Positions 6,061-13,617 of a DNA stretch of 16,837 nucleotides are shown here, in pieces. A program made the translations under genes and the position numbers. The stretch spans positions 1 through 16,837 of the forward strand of contig SLTF01000074.1 of the NCBI GenBank assembly GCA_007130025.1. Direction: 5' to 3'. The notes beneath the pieces were generated by a model. It searched no databases, had not been told where the DNA came from, and saw only the letters and a program-made list of their open reading frames with translations. Positions within the stretch are counted from its first letter, which is position 1; each line of letters begins with the position of its first letter. The DNA is from Spirochaetales bacterium. GTDB lineage: Bacteria; Spirochaetota; Spirochaetia; DSM-27196; PWMO01.

Positions 6061-7371
6061 ATGTCGTCGGTAACGGTCACTCCGTCAAGGCTGGCGGGAA
6101 CGGTCTCCATTCCCGCCTCCAAGTCTCACACCATTCGCGGCCTGGTCATTGCCACCCTCGCCGAGGGCCGCTCGCATCTGTACGAGCCGCTGGACTCCCA
6201 GGATGCGCGCTCGTGCATCACCGCCTGCCGCGCCTTTGGCGCCGAAATCGAAGAGCGCCGCGACGCCACGGGTCTTCGCGAGCTGGTCATTACCGGGGTG
6301 GGCGGGCGGCTTCGCGTTCCCGACAACGTCGTGGACGTGGGAAACTCCGGCACCACCCTCTACATCCTGGCCGGGTCGGCCGCCCTTGCCGACGGCTGGA
6401 CCGTCTTTACCGGTGACCACCAGATCAGAAACCGCCCCGTGGGCGCCCTGCTCGGTGCGCTGCGGGACCTGGGCGCGGAAGCGTTCACCACACGCGCCAA
6501 AGACGCACCGCCCTTCTGCCTGCGTGGGGCCCTCTCCGGTGGGACCACCTCCATTGAGTGTCCCACCAGCCAGTATCTCTCGAGCCTCCTCATCGCGCTG
6601 CCGCTGGCACGCGGCCGATCCGTGATCGAGGTGCCGCTGCTGCACGAGCGCCCCTACGTGGAGATGACGCTTGCGTGGCTCGCCGACCAGGGGGCCGACA
6701 TCACGCGCAGCGGCTACGAGCGCTTCGAGATCGCCGGCAACCAGGGCTACCGCGCGGTGCAGACCCGCGTGGCGGGAGACTTCTCCTCGGCTACATTCTA
6801 TCTCTGTGCGGCGGCAATTACCGGATGCGAGCTTCGGCTCGAGGGTTTGGACATGAATGACCCCCAGGGCGACAAGGAGGTGGTCTCCATCCTGCGCTCC
6901 ATGGGCTGCCGGGTCGAGACCGACGGTACCGGCCTGGTTGTCGCGGGACCCGAGCCGCGCAGCGACGGTCGCGGCCATCTGTCCGGCGGCGAGTTCGACC
7001 TCAACGCCATGCCGGACGCCCTCCCCGCCCTGGCGGCCACCGCCTGCTACGCAACCGAGCCGGTGCGGCTGGTGAACGTGCCGCAGGCGCGCCTGAAAGA
7101 GACCGACCGCATCGCGGTGATGACCGCGGAGCTTGTCCGCATGGGAGCCCGGGTACGCGAGCTCCCCGACGGCATGGAGATCCATCCCGCCGAGCGTGGT
7201 CCGATCCTGCGCGGTGCATCGGTAGAGGGACATCACGACCACCGGGTGGTGATGGCGCTGGCAATTGCAGCCCTGGGCGCCGCGGGCGCCACCGAGATCA
7301 GCACGGCGGAGGCGGCCGCGGTTACCTTCCCGGGATTCTTTGCTGCACTGGAGTCGTTGCGGGCATCATGA
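6061..7371 (+). CDS. aroA: 3-phosphoshikimate 1-carboxyvinyltransferase (EPSP synthase)
   Basis: This 436-residue cytoplasmic enzyme condenses shikimate-3-phosphate with phosphoenolpyruvate, the sixth step of the shikimate pathway to aromatic compounds. Key elements are present in order: Lys21 in SIPASKSHTIR, GNSGTT at 94-99, RNRPVGALL with Arg125, PTSQYLSSLLIALPLA with Ser170/Gln171, RPYVEMTLAWL, GDFSSATFYL, the general base Asp319 in NAMPDALP, LKETDRI with Lys346/Glu347, and HHDHRVVMALA at 391-401. Length is normal for the family. An in-frame ATG at 5965 would add 32 residues with no conservation and run through the promoter, so I start at 6061. There is no ribosome binding site, in keeping with a leaderless message. 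The stop overlaps the start of the next gene (ATGA), implying co-translation. No other shikimate gene is nearby. Confidence 0.95.
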   Translation: MSSVTVTPSRLAGTVSIPASKSHTIRGLVIATLAEGRSHLYEPLDSQDARSCITACRAFGAEIEERRDATGLRELVITGVGGRLRVPDNVVDVGNSGTTLYILAGSAALADGWTVFTGDHQIRNRPVGALLGALRDLGAEAFTTRAKDAPPFCLRGALSGGTTSIECPTSQYLSSLLIALPLARGRSVIEVPLLHERPYVEMTLAWLADQGADITRSGYERFEIAGNQGYRAVQTRVAGDFSSATFYLCAAAITGCELRLEGLDMNDPQGDKEVVSILRSMGCRVETDGTGLVVAGPEPRSDGRGHLSGGEFDLNAMPDALPALAATACYATEPVRLVNVPQARLKETDRIAVMTAELVRMGARVRELPDGMEIHPAERGPILRGASVEGHHDHRVVMALAIAALGAAGATEISTAEAAAVTFPGFFAALESLRAS

Positions 7372-8012
7372 TCTTCTTTGACGTGGACCACACCATCACC
7401 CGCCACCCGACCGGCCGCCGCTTTGTGGAAGCGGGATACCGCATGAAGCAGTTTCCCCTGCGGCTGCTGCTGCACATGCCGGCGTTCTACCTGCGCTACC
7501 GCCTTGGCTTCCTGACGCAGGCCGACCTCAGCAAGGAGGTGGGCGCCATCCGCGGGCGCACCCGGTTTCAGCTCCAGGCGATCGCCGAGGAGGCGGTCGC
7601 CTACAGCATGAAGCACGATCTCTTCGTGCAGGCGCTCGACACGGTCCACCGTCTGCAATCCGAAGGGCACGAAACCGCCATCGCCACCTCATCGCTGGAC
7701 ATCCTGGTACGCCCCCTCGCCGAGCGGCTCGGGATGCAGGCGGTGATCGCCACCGAGCTTGAGTTTGACCACGAGGTGGCAACCGGTCGTGCGGCCGGGG
7801 CACCCTGCATCGGGCTGGAGAAGCGGCGTCGGGTTCTGGAGCTGATTGAATCGCGTGGACTCGCCCCGGCGGAGTGCGGCTTCTACACCGACAGCATCAA
7901 CGACCTGCCCGTGCTCGAGGCCCTCGGTACCGCTGTGGTGGTCAACCCGGACCCGAGGCTGCGACGGGTGGCCCGGGCGCGCGGGTGGCGCATCGAGCGG
8001 TTCAACCGGTAG
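7368..8012 (+). CDS. HAD superfamily subfamily IB phosphatase (SerB-like)
   Basis: A 214-residue hydrolase with all four HAD motifs: nucleophile Asp5 and acid Asp7 in FFDVDHTIT, motif II ATSS at 106-109, motif III Lys152 in GLEKRRR, and motif IV YTDSINDLP with Asp175 and Asp179. The helical cap (about 20-90) includes the hydrophobic run FPLRLLLHMPAFYLRYRLGF, common in the HAD-IB/TIGR01490 group, which includes phosphoserine-phosphatase-like and phospholipid-related phosphatases. The substrate cannot be deduced. The start codon overlaps the aroA stop by 4 nt, so translation is probably coupled; a functional link to aromatic synthesis is possible but unproven. Confidence 0.9.
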   Translation: MIFFDVDHTITRHPTGRRFVEAGYRMKQFPLRLLLHMPAFYLRYRLGFLTQADLSKEVGAIRGRTRFQLQAIAEEAVAYSMKHDLFVQALDTVHRLQSEGHETAIATSSLDILVRPLAERLGMQAVIATELEFDHEVATGRAAGAPCIGLEKRRRVLELIESRGLAPAECGFYTDSINDLPVLEALGTAVVVNPDPRLRRVARARGWRIERFNR

Positions 8013-8050
8013 CGTCTGTTCCAAAGCGTGTGCATGTTTTCCGGTGATCG

Positions 8051-8059
8051 TGGTATAGT
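8051..8059 (+). promoter_or_regulatory. Extended -10 promoter of the IMPase-like gene
   Basis: TGGTATAGT: TG, one base, then TATAGT at 8054-8059, ending 7 nt before the ATG at 8067. This predicts a leaderless message. No convincing -35 is seen, which is usual for extended -10 promoters. Confidence 0.5.
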
Positions 8060-8066
8060 CGCCCGC

Positions 8067-8939
8067 ATGAACTACGCAACCTGGGACCGGGATCAGATCG
8101 CCGGCTTGTTGCTGGACGCGGGGCGAACCGCGATGCAGTACTTCAGCGATCCCACGATCTCCATCAAATCAGACAAGTCAATTGTAACCGAGGCGGACAC
8201 GGCCATCGAGCGGCGGCTGGAGGAGCTCTTCGACCACCCCGATGCGGGCGTCTACCTGCTGGGCGAAGAGACCTTCGAGACCCACGACGCGGACTACTTC
8301 ACCCGTGCGCTTGCGGGCACCACCTGGATCGTCGATCCCATCGACGGCACCTCGTCGTTTGCCTTCGGCCTCCCCTCCTGGGGCGTCTCCATCGCGTACG
8401 CGCGCGACGGCGTGATCCGCGAAGGCGGGATTTTTCTGCCGGTCACCGGTGATCTGATGATCACCGACGGAGGAAGGGTCTTCGTACAAAAGCTTGGACA
8501 CGATCCGGCGGGGTGGAACGCCGACGCACTTCGCCCCTTCTCCCGGCCGGAGATGGATCCCAAACGGATCGGTCTGGTAAGCGTCTCTCAGGAGGTCGCA
8601 AAGAAGGGCCGCTACATCGGACCGCAGTCGGTACACGCCAACGGCTCGTGCGTCTTCTCCGCCGTCTACCTGGCCCTGGGTTCCTTCATCGGCTACATCG
8701 CGAGCGTCAAGCTCTGGGACATCGCCGCGGCGATCGCCATCTTCGACGCGCTCGGGTTCACCATGAAGTTTGGCCCGGATCAGCGCGTCGGTCCGGAAAT
8801 CACCGCCGACAACTACCTGATGAATAACGACGGCGGCATGCACTGGAAGATGGCGGGACACCTCTTCATCGCCGACAGCGAGCCCCTCTGCGACTACCTC
8901 ATCAAGCAGGTGGAACCGCCCTTGCCAGCACGCGGTTGA
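8067..8939 (+). CDS. Inositol-monophosphatase family phosphatase
   Basis: A 290-residue cytoplasmic, Mg-dependent phosphatase of the IMPase/FBPase/CysQ superfamily. The metal-binding motifs are intact: LLGEET with Glu67/Glu68, WIVDPIDGTSSFAFGLPSWGVSIAY with Asp90, Asp93 and Thr95, and KLWDIAAAIAI with Trp217/Asp218. An Asp in VTEADTAIE (Asp44) matches the upstream conserved site. Substrates in this family include inositol phosphate, histidinol phosphate, PAP and sugar bisphosphates, and the sequence does not let me choose. I use the ATG at 8067 rather than one at 8028, because the latter lies upstream of a TATAGT promoter and adds non-conserved residues. There is no Shine-Dalgarno site. The last 38 nt overlap the convergent htpG. 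Confidence 0.9.
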   Translation: MNYATWDRDQIAGLLLDAGRTAMQYFSDPTISIKSDKSIVTEADTAIERRLEELFDHPDAGVYLLGEETFETHDADYFTRALAGTTWIVDPIDGTSSFAFGLPSWGVSIAYARDGVIREGGIFLPVTGDLMITDGGRVFVQKLGHDPAGWNADALRPFSRPEMDPKRIGLVSVSQEVAKKGRYIGPQSVHANGSCVFSAVYLALGSFIGYIASVKLWDIAAAIAIFDALGFTMKFGPDQRVGPEITADNYLMNNDGGMHWKMAGHLFIADSEPLCDYLIKQVEPPLPARG

Positions 8940-10779
8940 GCCGCTTCACGAAGGCCGACGGGTCGGTAATCGGCACATTCTCCACCAGCAGCGCCTGCTC
9001 GAGCAGCAGGAAGGCCACGTCTTCGATCATCGCCTCGTCTTCCATGGACTTCAGCCCGGCGACAATCGCGTGATCGGGGTTGATCTCGAGGATCGGCTTG
9101 ACGTCCGGCATCTCGGCCTGACCAAGGCTCTTCATCAGCTGCTGCATCTTCATGGTCGGATCGCTTTCGTCCACCACGATGCACGACGGTGAGTCCGACA
9201 GGCGCACCGAAACCTTTACGTCCTTGACGCGATCTCCGAGTGCCTTCTTGATCTTCTCGACGGTTGGCTTCGCATCCTTCGCCTTGCCCTTGTCTGCTTC
9301 GTCGGCAATGTCGTCGCCCGCGTCGCTGCGATTGATCGCCTTGAGCTCGGTATCCTTGTAGCGCCCGATGGTCGGCACGACTATCTCGTCGATGTCGTCG
9401 TCCATGATCAGTACTTCGATGTTCTTCTTGCGATACGCTTCGAGCAGCGGAGAGTTCTTCAGGCTCTGCTCGTTGTCGCCGGTCACGAAATAGATCGCCT
9501 TCTGGTCGGGCAGCATGCGCTGCTTGTAGTCGGCGAGGCTCGTGTACCCGTCCTGCGTGGACGACTTGAACCGCACCAGCTCGAGCAGGGTGTCGCGGTT
9601 GCCGAAGTCGGCGTAGAGCCCCTCTTTCAGCGGGCGGTTGTACTGCGCGATGAACTCGGCGTAGCGCTCGGGGTCTTCGGTGGCGATGCGCTGCAACTCG
9701 CCGAGCATCTTCTTGACCGCCGCCTGGCGGATGTTGGCGAGCACCCGGTTGTGCTGCAGGGTTTCGCGGCTGACGTTCAGCGGCAGATCCTCGCTGTCGA
9801 TGATGCCGCGCAGGAAGCGCAGGTAGGTCGGCATGAGGTCGCGCTGGTCGTCGGTGATGAAGACGCGCTTGATGTAGAGCTTGACACCCGATCGGTAGTC
9901 GGCGTTGTACATGTCAAACGGTGCGTGCCTGGGCACGAAGAAGAGCGTGGTGTACTCCAGCGTTCCCTCTGCCTGCGTGTGCAGGTAGAAGAGCGGCTCG
10001 TCGTCGTCGTGGCCGATGCTCTGGTAGAAGGCGTGGTAGTCTTCGGGCTTGAGCTCGCTCTTCGACCGCTTCCAGAGCGCGCTCGCGCTGTTGACCTGCT
10101 CGACGGTGGCCTCGGTCCCCTTCTCCTTGCCCTTGTCGTCGTACTCGGTTTTGGTGAAGTGCAGAAAGATCGGGAAGGCGATGTGGTCGGAGTACTTCTT
10201 GACGATGTCTTCGAGCTTCCAGCGCGAGGCAAACTCCTTGCCGTCGTCGTTCAGATGCAGGATCACGGTGGTACCGCAACTCTCGCGCTCGGCGGTTGCC
10301 ACTTCGTACTCGCCCTTTCCGTCGGAGGTCCACTTCCACGCGTTGTCTTCCCCGGCCTTGCGCGTGATCACCTCCACCGAGTCGGCGAGCATGAAGACGC
10401 TGTAGAAACCCACGCCAAACTGCCCGATGAGGTTGGAGTCCTTGCGCTGATCGCCGGACAACTGCGACAGAAAGTTCTTGGTGCCGGAGCGGGCGATGGT
10501 GCCGAGGTTCTCCACCAGGTCGGCCTCGTTCATACCAATCCCGCTGTCAGAGACGGTGATCGTCTTCTGGTCCTTCTCGTCAAACGAGATATCGATGCGC
10601 GGCTCGAACGCGAAGTCCTTGAATTGGTCGTCGGTGATGGTCAGGTACTTCAGCTTGTCCAGGGCGTCCGACGCGTTGGATATCAGCTCCCGCAGGAAAA
10701 TGTCGCGGTGTGCGTAGAGCGAATGGATGATGAGATGCAGGAGCTGCGAAACTTCGGTCTGAAACTGATGCTTGGACAT
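8902..10779 (-). CDS. htpG: Molecular chaperone HtpG (Hsp90)
   Basis: A 625-residue bacterial Hsp90, an ATP-dependent cytoplasmic chaperone dimer. The GHKL ATPase domain shows Glu31 (catalytic) and Asn35 in ELISNASDAL, DSGIGM at 78-83, NLGTIARSGT and GQFGVGFYS at 119-127. The middle domain has RGIIDSEDLPLNVSRETLQ, and the C-terminal dimerisation domain ends LLEQALLVENVPITDPSAFVKRLNR. Length is normal. Translation starts at the ATG at 10779 with AAGGAGAG upstream; a frame that stays open far upstream to about 11943 is antisense to tetR and is not coding. A promoter-like TTGCCG-N18-TATATT precedes it. I see no CIRCE element (TTAGCACTC-N9-GAGTGCTAA), so heat control, if any, is by other means. 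It shares a 213-nt divergent region with tetR. Confidence 0.97.
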   Translation of the reverse strand: MSKHQFQTEVSQLLHLIIHSLYAHRDIFLRELISNASDALDKLKYLTITDDQFKDFAFEPRIDISFDEKDQKTITVSDSGIGMNEADLVENLGTIARSGTKNFLSQLSGDQRKDSNLIGQFGVGFYSVFMLADSVEVITRKAGEDNAWKWTSDGKGEYEVATAERESCGTTVILHLNDDGKEFASRWKLEDIVKKYSDHIAFPIFLHFTKTEYDDKGKEKGTEATVEQVNSASALWKRSKSELKPEDYHAFYQSIGHDDDEPLFYLHTQAEGTLEYTTLFFVPRHAPFDMYNADYRSGVKLYIKRVFITDDQRDLMPTYLRFLRGIIDSEDLPLNVSRETLQHNRVLANIRQAAVKKMLGELQRIATEDPERYAEFIAQYNRPLKEGLYADFGNRDTLLELVRFKSSTQDGYTSLADYKQRMLPDQKAIYFVTGDNEQSLKNSPLLEAYRKKNIEVLIMDDDIDEIVVPTIGRYKDTELKAINRSDAGDDIADEADKGKAKDAKPTVEKIKKALGDRVKDVKVSVRLSDSPSCIVVDESDPTMKMQQLMKSLGQAEMPDVKPILEINPDHAIVAGLKSMEDEAMIEDVAFLLLEQALLVENVPITDPSAFVKRLNRVLARAVPPA

Positions 10780-10831
10780 GATTCTCTCCTTGTCCCTCGG
10801 TGCGCGTAGAGATTTCTGGTGTATGGGCGGA

Positions 10832-10861
10832 AATATACTAACAGGGCACGGCGATCGGCAA
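10832..10861 (-). promoter_or_regulatory. Candidate htpG promoter
   Basis: On the minus strand, TTGCCG (10861-10856), 18-bp spacer, TATATT (10837-10832). It predicts a leader of about 45 nt carrying the AAGGAGAG site. Confidence 0.45.
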
Positions 10862-10871
10862 CCGGAATGAA

Positions 10872-10892
10872 GTGGTGCGAAAAATGTGCTTT
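10872..10892 (+). repeat. Dispersed repeat, copy B (intergenic)
   Basis: GTGGTGCGAAAAATGTGCT followed by TT. It lies between the htpG and tetR promoters, 4 nt upstream of the tetR -35 box. This is the only copy outside coding sequence. Confidence 0.85.
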
Positions 10893-10896
10893 GCGG

Positions 10897-10925
10897 TTGA
10901 CAGGTTCCCACGGCCGTGTTAACTT
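10897..10925 (+). promoter_or_regulatory. Promoter of the tetR-ABC operon
   Basis: A consensus -35 TTGACA (10897-10902), 17-bp spacer and a weaker -10 TAACTT (10920-10925). The predicted start near 10932 lies inside the first operator, so bound repressor should block it. Confidence 0.65.
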
Positions 10926-10926
10926 T

Positions 10927-10960
10927 TAGACCGACGGTCGGTCTAGACCAACCGTCGGTC
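10927..10960. promoter_or_regulatory. Two adjacent TetR-type operators
   Basis: Operator 1 is the perfect 19-bp palindrome TAGACCGACGGTCGGTCTA (10927-10945). Operator 2, GACCAACCGTCGGTC (10946-10960), has the same arms with one mismatch. Their centres are 17 bp apart. TAGACC/GGTCTA arms are typical of TetR-family operators, and the sites sit just downstream of the -10 and about 30 nt before the tetR start, so autorepression of the whole operon is the natural reading. Confidence 0.8.
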
Positions 10961-10992
10961 GATTCAAACACCCGTTTCAGCCTGGAGGCCCA

Positions 10993-11670
10993 GTGAAGCA
11001 ACACGACGAACGACGAAACGAGATCCTCGACGCCGCGTTGCGGCTCTTCTTCTCGCAGAGCTACTCCGAGGTTTCGGTGGCGACCCTCATCGACGAAGTG
11101 GGGATTGCGAAGGGCACCTTCTACCACTACTTCCGCTCCAAGGAAGAGCTGCTCAGCGAGCTCGTCCTGCGCGAGGCCGGGCGGCAGCTGCCAAGCTATG
11201 CAGCGATCGCCGAGGACCCCTCGCTCACTGCGGACGAGAAGGTGCAACAGATGTTTCTGGGCATGGGCGCGTGGAAGGCGGAAAACCGCGAGCTGATGAT
11301 CGCGAGCATGCGCCTTCTCTACCGCGACGAGAACATCCTCCTGCGCCACAAGCTGGAACAGGCGTCGATCGAGCTGTTCGCACCTCCGCTGGGCACGGTG
11401 ATTCATCAGGGCGTGAACGAGGGCTGTTTCCATACGCCCGACCCGGCGATCGCGGCAGAACTGATTCTCAGTATGTGGACCGCACTGGCACAACGGGTTG
11501 CGGAACTGGCGGTGAGATGCGACGCGGAGCCGGAACTGGTCGAGCCCATCCTCGCCAGGATGCGCGCAATCGAGACCGCCATCCAGCGATTTCTGGGTGT
11601 CGCGGACGGAGCCCTCACACTGATCGACGAAACCCATATGCGGCGCATCCTCATGCCGCAGGCTCAGTAA
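10993..11670 (+). CDS. TetR/AcrR family transcriptional regulator
   Basis: A 225-residue dimeric repressor. The N-terminal DNA-binding domain is canonical: RRNEILDAALRLFFSQSY, then the helix-turn-helix VATLIDEVGIAKGTFYHYFRSKEELL at about 29-54. The C-terminal ligand domain is variable, as usual, and gives no hint of the inducer. The start is GTG at 10993 with GGAGG 4 nt upstream. Two matching operators lie just before it, and it is the first gene of a run with the ABC transporter; its stop codon overlaps the ribosome binding site of the ATPase gene. It is likely an autorepressor that controls the five downstream genes. Confidence 0.95.
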   Translation: MKQHDERRNEILDAALRLFFSQSYSEVSVATLIDEVGIAKGTFYHYFRSKEELLSELVLREAGRQLPSYAAIAEDPSLTADEKVQQMFLGMGAWKAENRELMIASMRLLYRDENILLRHKLEQASIELFAPPLGTVIHQGVNEGCFHTPDPAIAAELILSMWTALAQRVAELAVRCDAEPELVEPILARMRAIETAIQRFLGVADGALTLIDETHMRRILMPQAQ

Positions 11671-11680
11671 GGAGACAGAG

Positions 11681-12364
11681 ATGATTACGGTCACCAACGT
11701 ACAGAAACAGTACCAGGACGGAGACACCACCGTACACGCCCTGCGCGGCGTATCGCTCTCCATCGAGCAGGGCGAGTTCCTCTCGATCGCGGGACCATCG
11801 GGCTCGGGTAAGACCACCCTGCTCAACCTCATCGGGTGTATCGATACGGCCACCGCCGGCGACATCACCATCGACGGCCGCACGGTGGCCGGGTGCGGCA
11901 AGCGCGAACTGGCCGCCATCCGTCGCGAAAAGCTCGGCTTCATCTTTCAGTCCTTCAACCTCGTTCCCGTGTTGACCGCCTTCGAGAACGTCGCCTTCAG
12001 CCTCACCCTCACCGGTACGCCGGACGCCGAAGCGCGCGAACGCACCATGGCGATCCTTGATGAAGTCGGCCTCGCGGGCATGGAGGAGCGCCGCCCGTCG
12101 CAGCTCTCCGGCGGGCAGCAGCAGCGCGTCGCGGTGGCTCGGGCGCTGGTCAAGGAACCAACCGTGGTGCTGGCCGACGAGCCCACGGCCAACCTCGACT
12201 CGCGCACCGGACACGCCATCCTGGAGCTGATGGTCGAGATGAACCGACGCCACAACACCACCTTTATTTTCTCCACCCACGACCAGATGGTGATGGACTA
12301 CGCGCGCCGCCTGACCATGCTGCACGATGGGGAGATCGTCTCGGACGAGCGGAGGAGCGCATGA
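11681..12364 (+). CDS. ABC transporter ATP-binding protein, MacB/LolD type
   Basis: A 227-residue ATPase subunit, the usual size for the LolD/MacB/FtsE group that powers FtsX-like permeases. Walker A is GPSGSGKT (38-45), Q-loop Gln90 in FIFQSFNLVPVLTAFENV, signature LSGGQQQRVAVARAL from 142, Walker B VVLADEP (162-168) and H-loop His200 in FSTHD. SFNLvPxLTaxENV is characteristic of this subfamily. AAGGAG lies 7 nt upstream. It overlaps the first permease gene by 4 nt (ATGA), indicating tight translational coupling and stoichiometric assembly. It acts at the cytoplasmic face of the inner membrane. Confidence 0.95.
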   Translation: MITVTNVQKQYQDGDTTVHALRGVSLSIEQGEFLSIAGPSGSGKTTLLNLIGCIDTATAGDITIDGRTVAGCGKRELAAIRREKLGFIFQSFNLVPVLTAFENVAFSLTLTGTPDAEARERTMAILDEVGLAGMEERRPSQLSGGQQQRVAVARALVKEPTVVLADEPTANLDSRTGHAILELMVEMNRRHNTTFIFSTHDQMVMDYARRLTMLHDGEIVSDERRSA

Positions 12365-13608
12365 AGTTCCTGGTACGGCTCGCCGCGAAGAACCTCTGGC
12401 GATACGGCCGCCGCACGCTGATCACCGCGGCCGCCATCGCCCTGGGGCTTGCCACCTACGTGCTGCTGGACTCCATGCTGGTTGGTGCAGACGAAGAGAG
12501 CGTGCGCAACCTCATCTGGTACGAGACCGGTTCGGCGCGAATCATGCACCCCGACTACTGGGACGAGCGCGACCGTGCGCCGCTTCGGCACGTAATCGAA
12601 GATCCCCAATCGGTGCTGGACGCCGTTCGCTCTCGGGACGTTGCGGCCACGCCCCGCACCACCTTCTCGGGCGAGCTCATCGTCTGGCGCGACCCCTTCC
12701 CCGAGGACGGGTCGCTGCTGGTGCACGTCACCGCAATCGACCCCGAGACCGACGGGCGGGTCTACCGCTTTGACCAGTGGATCAGCGACGGGCGTCCCCT
12801 GCAGGAGGGCGAACCCGGTGTGATCCTGGGTTCGTGGCTCGCCGAAGATCTGGGGGCCGAGGTCGGCTATCCGCTCATCATCAGCGCCCGCTCGCGCTAC
12901 GGCGCCCGTGTGACCATCGACGCGGAGGTGGTGGGCATCCTCAACAGCCCCAACCCGGTGATCAATCGCGGAGGCATCTTCCTGCCGCTGGACATCGCCG
13001 ATCTCTACCTGGACATGGAGGGAGCGGTGACGCAGATCGACCTGCGCTTTGCCGACTACGCCCGGGTTGAGGCACCGATCGCGGAGCTGGAGGAACTGCC
13101 CGCGCTGCGTGACCTCTCGATCGCCGACTGGCGACTCCTTGGCGCGGACTACATCGCGATGATGGAAGCCGACAGCGTCGGAAGCGGCATCATCCTCTTT
13201 CTGGTGTTTATCATCGCGGCGGTGGGCGTTTCCAACACCATGCTGATGACCATCTTCGAGCGCACCCGCGAGATCGGCATGATGCGCGCCCTGGGAATGG
13301 ACGATCGAGCCATCCGCAATCTCTTTCTGATCGAGGCCTCGGGCATCGGCCTCATCGGCGCGGCCGCGGGGGTCGCGCTCGGTGCCCTCGGAAACATCCC
13401 CATGGTTCGCGTGGGCATCGACTACTCGGCGATGTTCCGTACCATGGACGCGGGCTACCGTTCCACCGGCGTGCTCTACGGCGCCTGGGTGCCGTCCACC
13501 TTTGTGATCGCCGCCCTGATGGGCATCGTCCTCGCGGTGATTGTCGCACTCGTTCCAACCCGTCGCGCGCTGCGCATGAACATCCCGCGCGCGCTGCGGC
13601 AGCAGTAG
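12361..13608 (+). CDS. FtsX/MacB-like ABC transporter permease 1
   Basis: A 415-residue inner-membrane permease with type VII (MacB/LolCE) topology. One transmembrane helix lies near residues 18-39 (TLITAAAIALGLATYVLLDSML), followed by a large periplasmic domain (about 40-270) and three helices near 274-296, 322-345 and 380-401. The cytoplasmic loop ERTREIGMMRALGM after the second helix is a hallmark of the FtsX-like domain. Proteins of this class do not move substrate through the membrane; they use a mechanical motion to extract or expel substrates on the periplasmic side. The gene begins within the ATPase stop and is followed 9 nt later by the second permease, implying a heterodimer as in LolCE. 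Confidence 0.92.
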   Translation: MKFLVRLAAKNLWRYGRRTLITAAAIALGLATYVLLDSMLVGADEESVRNLIWYETGSARIMHPDYWDERDRAPLRHVIEDPQSVLDAVRSRDVAATPRTTFSGELIVWRDPFPEDGSLLVHVTAIDPETDGRVYRFDQWISDGRPLQEGEPGVILGSWLAEDLGAEVGYPLIISARSRYGARVTIDAEVVGILNSPNPVINRGGIFLPLDIADLYLDMEGAVTQIDLRFADYARVEAPIAELEELPALRDLSIADWRLLGADYIAMMEADSVGSGIILFLVFIIAAVGVSNTMLMTIFERTREIGMMRALGMDDRAIRNLFLIEASGIGLIGAAAGVALGALGNIPMVRVGIDYSAMFRTMDAGYRSTGVLYGAWVPSTFVIAALMGIVLAVIVALVPTRRALRMNIPRALRQQ

Positions 13609-13617
13609 GAGGTCGCC

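Noticed and set aside
6085..7242. Minus-strand open frame of 385 codons
   Set aside because: It lies wholly antisense to aroA, whose catalytic motifs are intact. No ribosome binding site or domain is visible.
10780..10860. CIRCE element or other heat-shock operator before htpG
   Set aside because: No TTAGCACTC or GAGTGCTAA half-site is present on either strand of the leader or promoter.
10780..11943. Upstream extension of the htpG frame giving a 1013-residue protein
   Set aside because: HtpG starts at the ATG at 10779 with its own ribosome binding site and normal N-terminus. The extension is antisense to tetR, has no conserved sequence and spans the promoter region.
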